From NCBI GenBank assembly GCA_031261425.1, contig JAISJR010000013.1, forward strand, positions 52,805-116,804: a DNA stretch of 64,000 bases. Reading direction: 5' to 3'. Position 1 is the stretch's first letter. Every line of letters begins with the position of its first letter. The stretch is from Planctomycetota bacterium. GTDB lineage: Bacteria > Planctomycetota > SZUA-567. Positions 8,614 through 17,094 of the stretch are shown here, in pieces. The notes under the pieces are model-generated. The model was not told the DNA's origin. It saw nothing but the letters and a program-made list of their open reading frames with translations, and ran no database searches. Made by a program: the position numbers and the translations under genes.

Positions 8614-11600
8614 CTATTTTTTCGCCAAATGGCGACCGTGCAACATCACGAACAGCACCGGCGTAACCAGCAGGATGTGGAGCAAACTCGAAATCATCCC
8701 GCCGACCACCGGCGCGGCGAGCGGTTGCATAATTTCTACGCCGGTGCGCGCGCTCCAAAAAATCGGCAACAGCGAGGCAATCGTCGTCGCCACGGTCATC
8801 ACTTTCGGGCGCAGGCGCAGGCGCGCGCCGGCTTTGACCGCCGTGATAAATTCCGGCAACGTCAATTCCGCGCCCTTGGCGGCGCGGGCGTTTTGCACGG
8901 CTTCTTCGAGATACACCACCATCACGATGCCGGTTTGAATCGCCGTGCCGAACAGCGCGATATAGCCGACCCAAACCGCGACGCTGAAATTAAAGCCCAA
9001 AATCGCCTGTAAAATCACGCCGCCGGTCAGCGCGAACGGCACCGCGAGCAACACGTGCGCCGCTTCGCCGACCGAATGAAACGTCATCACCAACAAAATG
9101 AAAATGACCAAAATCACCGTGGGAAACACGACCAACAAGGTCTGCCGCGCGTGCAATTGGTTTTCATACTGCCCGCTGTATTCGATGGTTTCGCCCGCCG
9201 CCAAATGAATTTCGCGGTGGAGCCGCTCTTTGATTTCATCGACAAAGCCGCCCAAATCCCGCCCCTCGACGTTGGCTTGCACATACACGCGCAGACGCCC
9301 GTTTTCGCTGGCGATTTCGTTCGGACCGATTACCCGTTTAATCGTCGCGACTTGCGCGAGCGGCACGGTCAACATTTTGCCGTCGTTTTCAATCGCCGTC
9401 GGAATGAGCAAGGCGCCGATTTTTTCCAGGTCCTCGCGGTCGTCGCGGTCGAGCCGCACCTGCACGCCCCAGCGCTCGCGCCCTTTAATCGACGTGGTAA
9501 CGTTCGTGCCGCCCAAGCCGGTTTCGACGTAGCGCAAGACCTCGGCGGCGCGGAGTCCGTAGCGCCCCATTTCGGCGCGGTTGACGGTGATTTCCAAATA
9601 CGGCTTGCCCTGGTCGCGCGACGGCGCGACGCCGGTGGCGCCCGGAATTTCGGCGATAATTTTTTCGACCGCGAAAGCGCGTTGTTGCAACGCCGCCAAA
9701 TCGTCGCCGAAAATTTTCACGCCGACCTGCGCCCGAATGCCGGTGCTGGTCATCAGCGTCCGGTTTTCAATCGGCTGTAAAAAACCGGGGGAGTAGCCGG
9801 GGATTTGCGTCAGGCGCTCGCTTAAATCGTTGATGATTTTTTGCTTGGTAACGCCGGGGCGCCACTCGCGCGGCGGTTTCAGCGTAATCGTCGTTTCAAT
9901 CATTTCGACCGGCGCGGGGTCGGTCGCGGTGTCGGAGCGTCCGAGTTTGCCCGCCGCCATCGCCACTTCGGGATATTCGTTAATCACTCGGTCCTGCCAC
10001 GCCATAATCCGTTTGACTTCGGTCAGCGAATTGGCGGGGAACAGCACCGGCATAAACAGCAAACTGCCTTCTTCCAACGTCGGCATAAATTCCGAGCCGA
10101 AGCCGCGCAGTTTCGCTACCGGCGTGTCGCGGAACGCGCGGCTCTCGGTGATGAATTTCGGCAGTCCGAACGCGAGGACGAGCGCGATAAGCAGGAGCGC
10201 CGCCGCGCCGCTGAAAATAATTTTCGGGCGGCGAATCGCCCAGTCGAGCAGCGGGTCGTAAATTCGCAACAACGCCTGCATCAATCGATTTTTTTCTTCG
10301 GGGCGGAACGGACCGCGCACTAAAATCGTGCAGAAAACCGGCACCACCGTCAGCGCCAACAACACCGCGCCGACGAGCGCGAAGGTCTTGGCGTAGGCGA
10401 GCGGATGAAAAAGTTTGCCTTCCGCGCCCGACAGTAAAAACACCGGCACGAACGCGAGGACGATAATCGCCATCGAAAAAAACATCGGGCGACCGACCTG
10501 CATACTCGCTTCTTTCGTCAACTGAAAAATCCGCGCGGCGGTCAAGGGCGGCGCGCCGGGAAGTTTCAATTCGTTTTCGCAATGGCGGATGACGTTTTCG
10601 GTCATCACGATGCCGGCGTCCACCAGCACGCCGATGGAAATCGCGATGCCGGTCAACGACATAATGTGCGAGGGAATCCCGCCGTAATACATCAGGATAA
10701 ACGAAATCAACAGCGCGCTGGGAAGCGGCAGGGTAACAATCAAAATCGAGCGGAAGTGGAATAAAAATAAAATGTGCGCCAGCGTTACCAACACTATTTC
10801 CTCGGCGAGCGCGTTTTTGAGCGTGTCGATGGCGCGACCGATTAAGTCGCTCCGGTCGTAAAACGAGGCAATCGTTACGCCGGCGGGCAAGCCGCTTTGC
10901 AAGTCGGCAATCCGCGTTTTGATGTCCTTGATGACCTGATAGGCGTTCGCGCCGTAGCGCATCACCACGATGCCGCCGACGACTTCCTGCCCGTTGATGT
11001 CGAGCGCTCCGCGCCGGAATTCGCCGCCGATTTGCACCCGCGCAATGTCGCGCAAATACAGCGGCGCGCCGTTGCGGGCGAGAAGCGGAATGTCCTCGAT
11101 TTCTTCCGGCGACGTGATTAGCCCGATGCCGCGCACGACAAATTCCGCGCCGTTTTCCTCGACGGTTTTGCCGCCGACGTTGAGATTGCTGGCGGCGACG
11201 GCGTCCATCACCTGCCCCAGCGCGAGGTTGTATTGTTTGAGTTTCAGCGACGACACTTCGATTTGATACTGCCGCACGAAACCGCCGATACTGCCGACCT
11301 CCGCCACGCCCGGCACGGCGGCGAGTTGATAGCGGACGTAAACGTCCTGCAAGGAGCGCAACGAGCCCAAGTCCTGTCGCGCGGTCGCGTCGGTTTTGAG
11401 ATAGTATTGATAGACCCAGCCGAGACCCGTGGCGTCGGGACCGAGACGCGCGGTAACGTTTTCCGGCAGGAGATTGCCGAGAGAGTTGAGGCGTTCGAGA
11501 ACGCGGGTGCGGGCGAAATACGTTTCAATATCGTCGTTGAAAATCACGGTGAGAAACGAGAAGCCGAACATCGACGAGGCGCGGACGGTTTTGACGCCGG

Positions 11601-11829
11601 CTAACCCCTGCAACGACACCGAGAGCGGATAGGTGATTTGGTCTTCGACCTCCTGCGGCGAGCGCCCTTCCCAGTCGGCATAAACGATGACTTGATTTTC
11701 GGAGAGGTCGGGAATCGCATCGACCGGCGTGGCGCGCATCGCGTGCGTCCCCCACGCGCAAACGCCGATAAAAATCGCGATGACCAAAAAACGATTGTTC
11801 AGCGACCAGTTGATAATGGCGTTTATCAT
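8614..11829 (-). CDS. Heavy-metal efflux RND permease, CusA/CzcA family
   Basis: Inner-membrane proton/metal antiporter (HME-RND). The 1,071 residues are full length. Visible family text: MINAIINWSLNNRFLVI helix 1, TPVDAIPDLSENQVIVYADW, YFARTRVLERL, TM4 GIAISIGVLVDAGIVMTENV with its charged residues, GSEFMPTLEEGSLLFMPV, and the late TM block ALFGTAIQTGIVMVVYLEEA. These resemble CusA (Cu/Ag) or CzcA (Co/Zn/Cd) more than AcrB. The upstream DUF3347 protein, a domain often found on CusB adaptors, argues for copper or silver. No CusB adaptor or CusC channel is adjacent, and a toxin-antitoxin pair lies directly upstream (31 bp from the toxin stop to this start). The metal specificity is inferred. 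Confidence 0.94.
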   Translation of the reverse strand: MINAIINWSLNNRFLVIAIFIGVCAWGTHAMRATPVDAIPDLSENQVIVYADWEGRSPQEVEDQITYPLSVSLQGLAGVKTVRASSMFGFSFLTVIFNDDIETYFARTRVLERLNSLGNLLPENVTARLGPDATGLGWVYQYYLKTDATARQDLGSLRSLQDVYVRYQLAAVPGVAEVGSIGGFVRQYQIEVSSLKLKQYNLALGQVMDAVAASNLNVGGKTVEENGAEFVVRGIGLITSPEEIEDIPLLARNGAPLYLRDIARVQIGGEFRRGALDINGQEVVGGIVVMRYGANAYQVIKDIKTRIADLQSGLPAGVTIASFYDRSDLIGRAIDTLKNALAEEIVLVTLAHILFLFHFRSILIVTLPLPSALLISFILMYYGGIPSHIMSLTGIAISIGVLVDAGIVMTENVIRHCENELKLPGAPPLTAARIFQLTKEASMQVGRPMFFSMAIIVLAFVPVFLLSGAEGKLFHPLAYAKTFALVGAVLLALTVVPVFCTILVRGPFRPEEKNRLMQALLRIYDPLLDWAIRRPKIIFSGAAALLLIALVLAFGLPKFITESRAFRDTPVAKLRGFGSEFMPTLEEGSLLFMPVLFPANSLTEVKRIMAWQDRVINEYPEVAMAAGKLGRSDTATDPAPVEMIETTITLKPPREWRPGVTKQKIINDLSERLTQIPGYSPGFLQPIENRTLMTSTGIRAQVGVKIFGDDLAALQQRAFAVEKIIAEIPGATGVAPSRDQGKPYLEITVNRAEMGRYGLRAAEVLRYVETGLGGTNVTTSIKGRERWGVQVRLDRDDREDLEKIGALLIPTAIENDGKMLTVPLAQVATIKRVIGPNEIASENGRLRVYVQANVEGRDLGGFVDEIKERLHREIHLAAGETIEYSGQYENQLHARQTLLVVFPTVILVIFILLVMTFHSVGEAAHVLLAVPFALTGGVILQAILGFNFSVAVWVGYIALFGTAIQTGIVMVVYLEEAVQNARAAKGAELTLPEFITAVKAGARLRLRPKVMTVATTIASLLPIFWSARTGVEIMQPLAAPVVGGMISSLLHILLVTPVLFVMLHGRHLAKK

Positions 11830-11859
11830 TTAATTATCCGATTAGCGAGCGGGGGCGGA

Positions 11860-12123
11860 TTACGTTTGATAATGCCCGCAAAGAGAGTGAACAACAATTC
11901 GCCGGTCGTCCACTTTATAGACAATCCGGTGGACGAGATTTATCCGGCGCGACCAATACCCGGCATAGTTGGCTTTTAGCGGTTCCGGTTGTCCCAAGCC
12001 GGTAAAAGGCGTTTCGCCGATATTTTCCAGCAGGCGGTAAATTTTGGGCATCGCTTTCATATCATTTTGCATCCACCACCCGAAATCCTGCCACGCTTTA
12101 GGCGCGAACGATATTTCACGCAT
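11860..12123 (-). CDS. YoeB/Txe-family mRNA interferase toxin
   Basis: RelE-superfamily ribosome-dependent endoribonuclease of a type II toxin-antitoxin pair. The 87 residues carry the Txe/YoeB signatures SFAPKAWQDFGWW, LLENIGETPFTGLGQPEPL, GYWSRRINLVHRIVY and a C-terminal HSLCGHY, where YoeB has the catalytic (C)RxHY. The open frame extends upstream inside the antitoxin gene, but the ATG at 12123 gives the family-standard start. It overlaps the antitoxin stop by 8 nt, so translation is coupled. It is placed between the DUF3347 gene and the metal pump, a typical cassette insertion. Confidence 0.9.
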   Translation of the reverse strand: MREISFAPKAWQDFGWWMQNDMKAMPKIYRLLENIGETPFTGLGQPEPLKANYAGYWSRRINLVHRIVYKVDDRRIVVHSLCGHYQT

Positions 12124-12331
12124 GGAGCAGACCTCGCAATTCGGCAAGATTAAGCGGCGTAGGCGCAACCCTGCCGCTTTCCACGTCCGCGATACTGCGC
12201 AAAATCGCGGGATTGGTGATTTCGTTGGGAGCGACGGTTTTAACTTTTTTGACAAAAGAAATCGCGTTGAAAAATTCTTCGGCAAACGCCGCGCGGTCTT
12301 CGTCAACCTCTAATTCCAATTGATATTTCAT
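12116..12331 (-). CDS. Antitoxin partner of the YoeB-like toxin
   Basis: 71-residue acidic protein with an N-terminal MKYQLELEVDEDRAAFAEEF and a C-terminal helical tail ending LNLAELRGLLHA. It lies immediately upstream of, and overlaps, the toxin, the normal antitoxin-first order. It does not show a clear YefM/Phd fold in sequence, so the assignment rests on position, size and acidity. Antitoxins of this type neutralise the toxin and repress their own promoter, which would lie in 12332-12364. Confidence 0.75.
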   Translation of the reverse strand: MKYQLELEVDEDRAAFAEEFFNAISFVKKVKTVAPNEITNPAILRSIADVESGRVAPTPLNLAELRGLLHA

Positions 12332-12364
12332 TCGTCGTCTCCCCGCCGCCCTTCGGTGAACGGT

Positions 12365-12790
12365 CTAATTTAACCGGCTTCCGCAACGCAACATTTTTTT
12401 GCCGAAATACGGATTGGCGATTTGCGTGCCGGATGCCTGCACCCAACGTCCGGGACCGCCGGGAACCATCGGACATTGAAAGACCTGCGCCGAACTGTCC
12501 GCTTGCGCCAACACGAGACCGGCGACGGCGTTGCTGAACGCCAAAAATTGTTGCCGCGCCGCTTTTATATCTTTGGCGCCGGACAAATTATCGACCAACG
12601 GGGCAAGCGCGGCGTCGGTGTTCGCCGCCGTCAGCGCGGGCAGGGCTTGTTGATATTGCTTGAAATTATCCGCGGAGAGCGCCGCCGTAACGTCTTCAAC
12701 CGCCGACAAAAAATCGGACGGCAATTCCGCCGCCGTCAGCGTTGACGCGAACATTAACGCCGCCGCCAAGAACAGTTTGATTTTGCGCAT
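12365..12790 (-). CDS. Exported DUF3347 protein, probable copper-binding
   Basis: 141 residues. Signal peptide MRKIKLFLAAALMFASTLTAA, a helical middle region (FLSAVEDVTAALSADNFKQY), then a C-terminal metal-site block: QVFQCPMVPGGPGRWVQ and IANPYFGKKMLRCGS. The CPM, NPYFGKKM and CG motifs are those of DUF3347, found alone or at the end of CusB-type adaptors. A stand-alone periplasmic protein could deliver or buffer Cu(I) for the CusA-like pump at 8614-11829. The two genes are on the same strand but separated by the toxin-antitoxin pair. The Cys and Met residues are seen directly; the copper role is inferred from the family. Confidence 0.82.
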   Translation of the reverse strand: MRKIKLFLAAALMFASTLTAAELPSDFLSAVEDVTAALSADNFKQYQQALPALTAANTDAALAPLVDNLSGAKDIKAARQQFLAFSNAVAGLVLAQADSSAQVFQCPMVPGGPGRWVQASGTQIANPYFGKKMLRCGSRLN

Positions 12791-12799
12791 TGGAATACC

Positions 12800-12912
12800 T
12801 TTCAGAAAGAATTAAAAATCAAAAATTACGAAGTTTGCCGGTTAAAAACGTATTGCACGTGATTTTAACGGTAGTTCTAAAATTGTAAATTGTTAATTTT
12901 TAATTGTTAATT
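12800..12912. repeat. Degenerate TTAACAA-type heptad element
   Basis: Left AATTAAAAATCAAAAATTAC and right AATTGTAAATTGTTAATTT heptamers around a degraded core that keeps only GAAGTTTG and TAGTTC. The right arm runs into the 3' end of the HD gene and encodes its last residues (EQLTIKN). Confidence 0.55.
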
Positions 12913-13684
12913 GCTCCGCAATCCGGCGTTCGGCGAACCGCAAAAGTTCTTCGACTTTCGGCGACATTTTGATGACCTCCGCCACCGCCGCCAAGACGCG
13001 CCGCTCGGTCAGCAGGCGATAACTCGCCGGAAAATTAAAGCCGTTCACTATCCACTGCAAACCCACCACCAAAAAATCGCTGAGCGACCTCGCGTCGAGA
13101 GCGCCGATTTTTTCGCCGCGCAAAACGCGGTCGATGAGCGCGGCGGCGGCGGGACCGTCGGGGTCAACGCCGTGCAACAGTTCGGGATATTTGAGGTGGA
13201 GTTTGTCTTTGATACTGCCGGTCAGCGTGGCGTAAATGTCGATTTTGTCGCTGTCGCGGTCGAGTTGTAAAAAGCGCAACTGCCGCGCCGGCAGACCGGT
13301 CGGAAGGTCGCGGGCGTTGTGATGCCGCGTCGCGACGCGCACAATCGCGAGTTCGTCCGGCGGCAGAAAAGCCAAACCGCCGGCGGCGATAATTTCGTCG
13401 CCCAATGCGCCGTGATTGACCGAATGTTGGTCTTGAAAAGTCCGGTAGTCGCGATATTGCGCGTAACGCCCGATGTCGTGATATAAACCGGCGATTTCCG
13501 CGAGCGGCAAGTCGGCGGCGCTCCATTTTTCGGCGGCGGCGAGGTCGCGGGCAATTTGCGCCACGCGGCGGCTGTGGTCGAGTTTCAGTTGTTGCATTTC
13601 CAGCAACGCGCCGTTGCTGTCGCGAAAACCGGCGACGTATTCGTCATAAACGCGATACGCGCGGGCAAGATTCGAGGCGGGCAT
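12893..13684 (-). CDS. HD-domain phosphohydrolase
   Basis: Metal-dependent hydrolase of the HD superfamily, substrate unknown. The 263 residues show the first His in LDHSRRVAQIARDLAAA, the HD doublet in EIAGLYHDIGRYAQY, a following HSVNHGALG and RHHNA, and a late aspartate in LQLDRDSDKIDIYATL. This pattern fits the nucleotide-hydrolase or phosphodiesterase type. It carries no extra domain. The last residues (EQLTIKN) are encoded by a heptad-repeat element. It is downstream of the hybrid kinase at 13752-15782 on the same strand, with a partial element in the 67-bp gap. Confidence 0.88.
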   Translation of the reverse strand: MPASNLARAYRVYDEYVAGFRDSNGALLEMQQLKLDHSRRVAQIARDLAAAEKWSAADLPLAEIAGLYHDIGRYAQYRDYRTFQDQHSVNHGALGDEIIAAGGLAFLPPDELAIVRVATRHHNARDLPTGLPARQLRFLQLDRDSDKIDIYATLTGSIKDKLHLKYPELLHGVDPDGPAAAALIDRVLRGEKIGALDARSLSDFLVVGLQWIVNGFNFPASYRLLTERRVLAAVAEVIKMSPKVEELLRFAERRIAEQLTIKN

Positions 13685-13705
13685 AAGGTTGACCGTGAAT
13701 TTAGA

Positions 13706-13760
13706 TGGAATTAAAAATTACGAATTAAAAATTAAAAACGGCGGAATTTTATTACTCCGC
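13706..13760. repeat. Partial heptad-repeat element (left arm and core)
   Basis: AATTAAAAATTACGAATTAAAA heptamers followed by GCGGAATTTTATTACTCCGCC, a shortened core. It overlaps the 3' end of the hybrid kinase. Confidence 0.5.
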
Positions 13761-15782
13761 CGGACGCAACAACGCGCCGGCGCGGGAAAATTCCCTTTCG
13801 TGGAGCAAGTGGCGGCGGAGCGCGGCGAAGGCGACGGTGAAATCGATGGGCTTGTCGATAAAGTCGTTCATTCCCGCTTCCATACAGCGCCGGCGGATGT
13901 CTTTGTTGGTGTCCGCCGTAACGGCGATAATCGGCACCGCGTCGCCGACGAGCGCGCGAATGCGCCGCGCCGCTTCAATGCCGTCCATTTCCGGCATATG
14001 CAAATCCATCAGGATAAGGTCGTAGCCGCGCTCGGCGAAAAGACGGACGGCTTCGTCGCCGTTTTCCGCGTGTTCAAGCGTCGCCCCGTAACCGCCCAAC
14101 ATCGTCAGTAAAATTTCGCGGTTCGTCTCCACGTCATCGACGACCAAGAGGCGTTTGCCCGCGAGGTTTAATTCCGCACGGTTCCAAAAGTCGTCCTCCG
14201 CCTTGGCGGCGCGGACGGTAAAAATGAAGCGCGCTCCCTTGCCGATTTCCGACTCCACGCAGATGCCGCCGCCCATCATTTTGATAATGCCGTGGGCAAT
14301 CGCCAAATCGAGACCGCTCCCGCCGTGGGCGCGGGTGATGCTGTTGTCCGCCTGTTCAAACGCCTGAAACAACCGGCGCTGGGATTCGTCGGAGATGCCC
14401 CGTCCGGTGTCGCTCACCTCAAAACGGATGACGCAGTCCTCGTCGTTTTGCTCCTGCAACGTCGCGGCGACGCCGACGGTTCCGCCCGCGGCGGTGAATT
14501 TCACGGCGTTGGACAACAGATTGAGCAACACTTGACCGAGCCGTTTTTCGTCCGCCGCCAACGCTTCGGGGATATTGGGGTCAACCGCGAGCGTCCACGC
14601 CAGCGACTTGGCTTTGACGCGGGCGGCGAGGGTTTTGCCGACGCCGTCGAGCATTTCCCGAAAGTTAAATTCCCGCGGCGAGAGGATAAAGGTGCCGGCG
14701 TCGAGGTGGGACATATCGAGCAGGTTGTTGACGAGCGTCAGGATATTCCGCGCGTTTTCTTCCATTCTGTCGAAACAGTCGTCCCGCCGCCCGTCCGCCG
14801 CCGCGCGGGCGACGGCGAGATTCCCGATGATGGCGTTGAGGGGCGTGCGCATCTCGTGGCTCATCCGGCTTAAAAAATTGCTTTTGGCTTGGCGGTAAAA
14901 TTCCGCTTCTCGCCGAGCGTTCTCGATGCGGATTTTTGCCTCGGTCATCGCTTCTTGGCGCGAAAACTCCGTTTCCGTCAGCGCGTTTTCGACGCGGACT
15001 TTCGCCGCCGTCAACTCTTCCTGCCTCAACTTCTTTTCGGTTTCGTCGCGGGCGATAATGCCGATGCCGAGGTCGCCGTGGTGGAGCGAGGCGGCGAACG
15101 CGGACGCGGCGAGCAGGCGGGCGTCGCCGTCGGGGCGGTTAATCCGTAAATCAAAATCGCAGCGGCGTTTTTCGAGCGTGGCGGGAATGTAGTCGCGGCG
15201 CAATTTTTCCCAGTCGTAGTCGGCGAGAATCAGACCGAGTCCTTGGGCGTAAATGTCGGCGCGGCTGTATCCTGAAATTTCCGCCGTCGCGGGATTCGTA
15301 TATTCTAAATTGCCGTTCGCGTCGATGAACAGCACGCTTTCGGGCGAATTTTCCACGACGACGGAAATTCGCGACAAATTGTCTTCGGCGTCAAACAGGC
15401 GATGAGCGTATTTCAGATGGGTGGCGACGCGGGCTTTGACCGCTACGGGCTTGAAGGGCTTGGTGATGTAATCCACCGCGCCTAAACCGAAGCCCTTTTC
15501 CTCGTCGTCGGCGCCGGTCAGTCCGGTGATAAAAATGACCGGAATATCGACGGTTTCGGGGGATTGTTTCAATTTTAACAGCACCTCGAAGCCGCTCATT
15601 TCCGGCATCATTATGTCGAGCAAAATCAGGTCGAGGCGGTTGGCGCGGGCAAACGCCAGCGCCTGCGCGCCGTTTTTCGCGGTAAAAATCACGTTGTCCG
15701 CCGCCAATATCCGACTCAGCACCGCTAAATCGGCGCTTTCGTCATCGACAATCAGGATGGAATACTTCGCCGGATTTCTCAT
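13752..15782 (-). CDS. Hybrid sensor histidine kinase (REC-PAS-HisKA-HATPase-REC), cytoplasmic
   Basis: Two-component hybrid kinase, 676 residues and no transmembrane segment. Order: N-terminal receiver (residues about 8-125, ILIVDDES and LILLDIMMPEMSGFEVL); PAS (about 135-245, VVENSPESVLFIDANGN); a coiled linker; HisKA (FLSRMSHEMRTPLNAIIGN, phospho-His); HATPase (N box LNLLSNAVKFT, then DTGRGISDE and GGSGLDLAIAHGI); C-terminal receiver (RLLVVDDVETNREIL, LILMDLHMPEMDG). The G2 box reads GGSGLDLAIA, where L-D replaces the usual L-G. A second receiver at the N-terminus suggests it takes input from another kinase. No dedicated response regulator is adjacent. The ATG is at 15782. Confidence 0.95.
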   Translation of the reverse strand: MRNPAKYSILIVDDESADLAVLSRILAADNVIFTAKNGAQALAFARANRLDLILLDIMMPEMSGFEVLLKLKQSPETVDIPVIFITGLTGADDEEKGFGLGAVDYITKPFKPVAVKARVATHLKYAHRLFDAEDNLSRISVVVENSPESVLFIDANGNLEYTNPATAEISGYSRADIYAQGLGLILADYDWEKLRRDYIPATLEKRRCDFDLRINRPDGDARLLAASAFAASLHHGDLGIGIIARDETEKKLRQEELTAAKVRVENALTETEFSRQEAMTEAKIRIENARREAEFYRQAKSNFLSRMSHEMRTPLNAIIGNLAVARAAADGRRDDCFDRMEENARNILTLVNNLLDMSHLDAGTFILSPREFNFREMLDGVGKTLAARVKAKSLAWTLAVDPNIPEALAADEKRLGQVLLNLLSNAVKFTAAGGTVGVAATLQEQNDEDCVIRFEVSDTGRGISDESQRRLFQAFEQADNSITRAHGGSGLDLAIAHGIIKMMGGGICVESEIGKGARFIFTVRAAKAEDDFWNRAELNLAGKRLLVVDDVETNREILLTMLGGYGATLEHAENGDEAVRLFAERGYDLILMDLHMPEMDGIEAARRIRALVGDAVPIIAVTADTNKDIRRRCMEAGMNDFIDKPIDFTVAFAALRRHLLHEREFSRAGALLRPAE

Positions 15783-15956
15783 GGGTGTTCTCGGGTGTTA
15801 ATCGTGAGATGTTATGCAGGATTGCCGTCGCGTCTATGAATGCAAAATCCCGCATTCGGTCGGCGGTCTCGGCGGTTTCTTCGGCATTGGCGTCCACTTG
15901 TTTTCTCCGGTAATGGCGGCGCGGCGACGCCCCCTCTTGATATTAAGAATGGCGAA

Positions 15957-16027
15957 GTAATTATCAAAATTTCGCGAAGCGGATTCTGAAAATAAAACTC
16001 CACCGTTGCTCACTGCCCACTGTGCCC
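15957..16027. repeat. Half heptad element (core plus right arm)
   Basis: ATTATCAAAATTTCGCGAAGCG, then GAAAATAAAACTCCA, then TGCTCACTGCCCACTG heptamers. The arm abuts the start of the next gene (possible GTG at 16022). Only one arm remains. The rest of 15783-16021 shows no gene. Confidence 0.55.
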
Positions 16028-16957
16028 ATGTCCCCTAAAATTTTCCCGCAGGATTGGTTCGCGTCCGTTGATGTAGCGGCGCTTGACGCGCTGATTGCCG
16101 TCGCCGCTCGCGACGCGGCGGCGGCGTATTTTCGCGCTTTATCGGCGGCGGAGGTTTCGGCGGCGTCCGTCGAAACGGCGCAACGCGCCGCCGAGAAAAT
16201 TTTGCGCAAGCCAATTCTATCGCCGGAATGGCTCGCGGCGCTGGGCGTTGATTTGCCCGAAAACGACCGCGAAATTTTGCGCTTGCATTTGGATGCTCTG
16301 CTTCCGTCGCCGCCGTCCGTGAATTTTCCGCGCCCGCTTAAACCGCGGGCGGTCGCCATGGCGGCGGCGCTCGGCGCGTTAGGCGGCGGATTTTTCGCCT
16401 ATAAATGTTTGGGCGATTTTTTTAATGCCGTCGTTTGCGTTTTTATCGGCGCGCCGCTCGGCGCGGCACTGCTGACGTTTCTCGCCGTTTTTTTCGTTGC
16501 CCGCCATCCGCGTTTTCTCGACCGTTTCGCGTCGTATTTCATCGGCGGCGATAACCGCGCGGCGGCAGACCGCGCGGCGGCGGATTGGACGGCGGTTTAT
16601 GCCACGTGGTTGCGCGGCGCGGCGCATCTGACGTTGGTTTTAGCGCCGAAAATCACGGCGCCGGCGCCGTCCGCCGAAACCGGCGACGACCGGAAAATTC
16701 TCGCCGACCTCGCGCAAATTCTCGCCAAACCGGCGACCGCCGAGTTGCGCCTCGCCGAAATTCAACAATCGCTCCAAACCGGCGGTTTCGTTTTTGCCGA
16801 AGAACCGTCCGCTTTAATTTGGCGCGAGGAAATGCGCAAACAATACGCGCCGCTCGAAATTATCCGCGCCGGCGACCCGTTCATCGTCGAAGAACCGCCG
16901 GTCTGCCGCGACGGTGAAATCGTCGCCAAGGGCAAAGCGCGGCGGAAAAGAGGGTAG
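16028..16957 (+). CDS. Membrane protein of unknown function, first gene of the Hsp70 cassette
   Basis: Unknown family, about 309 residues. A helical N-terminal region (VAALDALIAVAARDAAAAYF) is followed by two membrane segments near residues 108-130 (AMAAALGALGGGFFAYKC) and 135-160 (VCVFIGAPLGAALLTFLAVF). Then comes a soluble C-terminal part with a basic tail (KGKARRKRG). The start is either the ATG at 16028 or a GTG two codons upstream. The next gene, 137 bp downstream, is an Hsp70, and a third large membrane protein follows, all on one strand. The conserved-looking C-terminal IIRAGDPFIVEEPP might be the cytosolic contact, but this is speculation. Confidence 0.7.
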   Translation: MSPKIFPQDWFASVDVAALDALIAVAARDAAAAYFRALSAAEVSAASVETAQRAAEKILRKPILSPEWLAALGVDLPENDREILRLHLDALLPSPPSVNFPRPLKPRAVAMAAALGALGGGFFAYKCLGDFFNAVVCVFIGAPLGAALLTFLAVFFVARHPRFLDRFASYFIGGDNRAAADRAAADWTAVYATWLRGAAHLTLVLAPKITAPAPSAETGDDRKILADLAQILAKPATAELRLAEIQQSLQTGGFVFAEEPSALIWREEMRKQYAPLEIIRAGDPFIVEEPPVCRDGEIVAKGKARRKRG

Positions 16958-16961
16958 AGAA

Positions 16962-17056
16962 GAGTTGAGAGTTAAGAGTTGAGCGGAGGTTGCGCTTCGC
17001 GCGTCTTAAAAAATAAAACTCCACTCTCTCAACTCTAAACTCTTAACTCTCGAATT
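16962..17056. repeat. Heptad-repeat element, AGTTGAG type
   Basis: GAGAGTTAAGAGTTGAG, core GCGCTTCGCGCGTCTTAAA with AATAAAACTCCA, right arm CTCTCAACTCTAAACTC. It separates the first two genes of the Hsp70 cassette. Confidence 0.7.
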
Positions 17057-17094
17057 TTCCCTAAACCCTCATCCTTAAATTTAAGGAAAAATCC

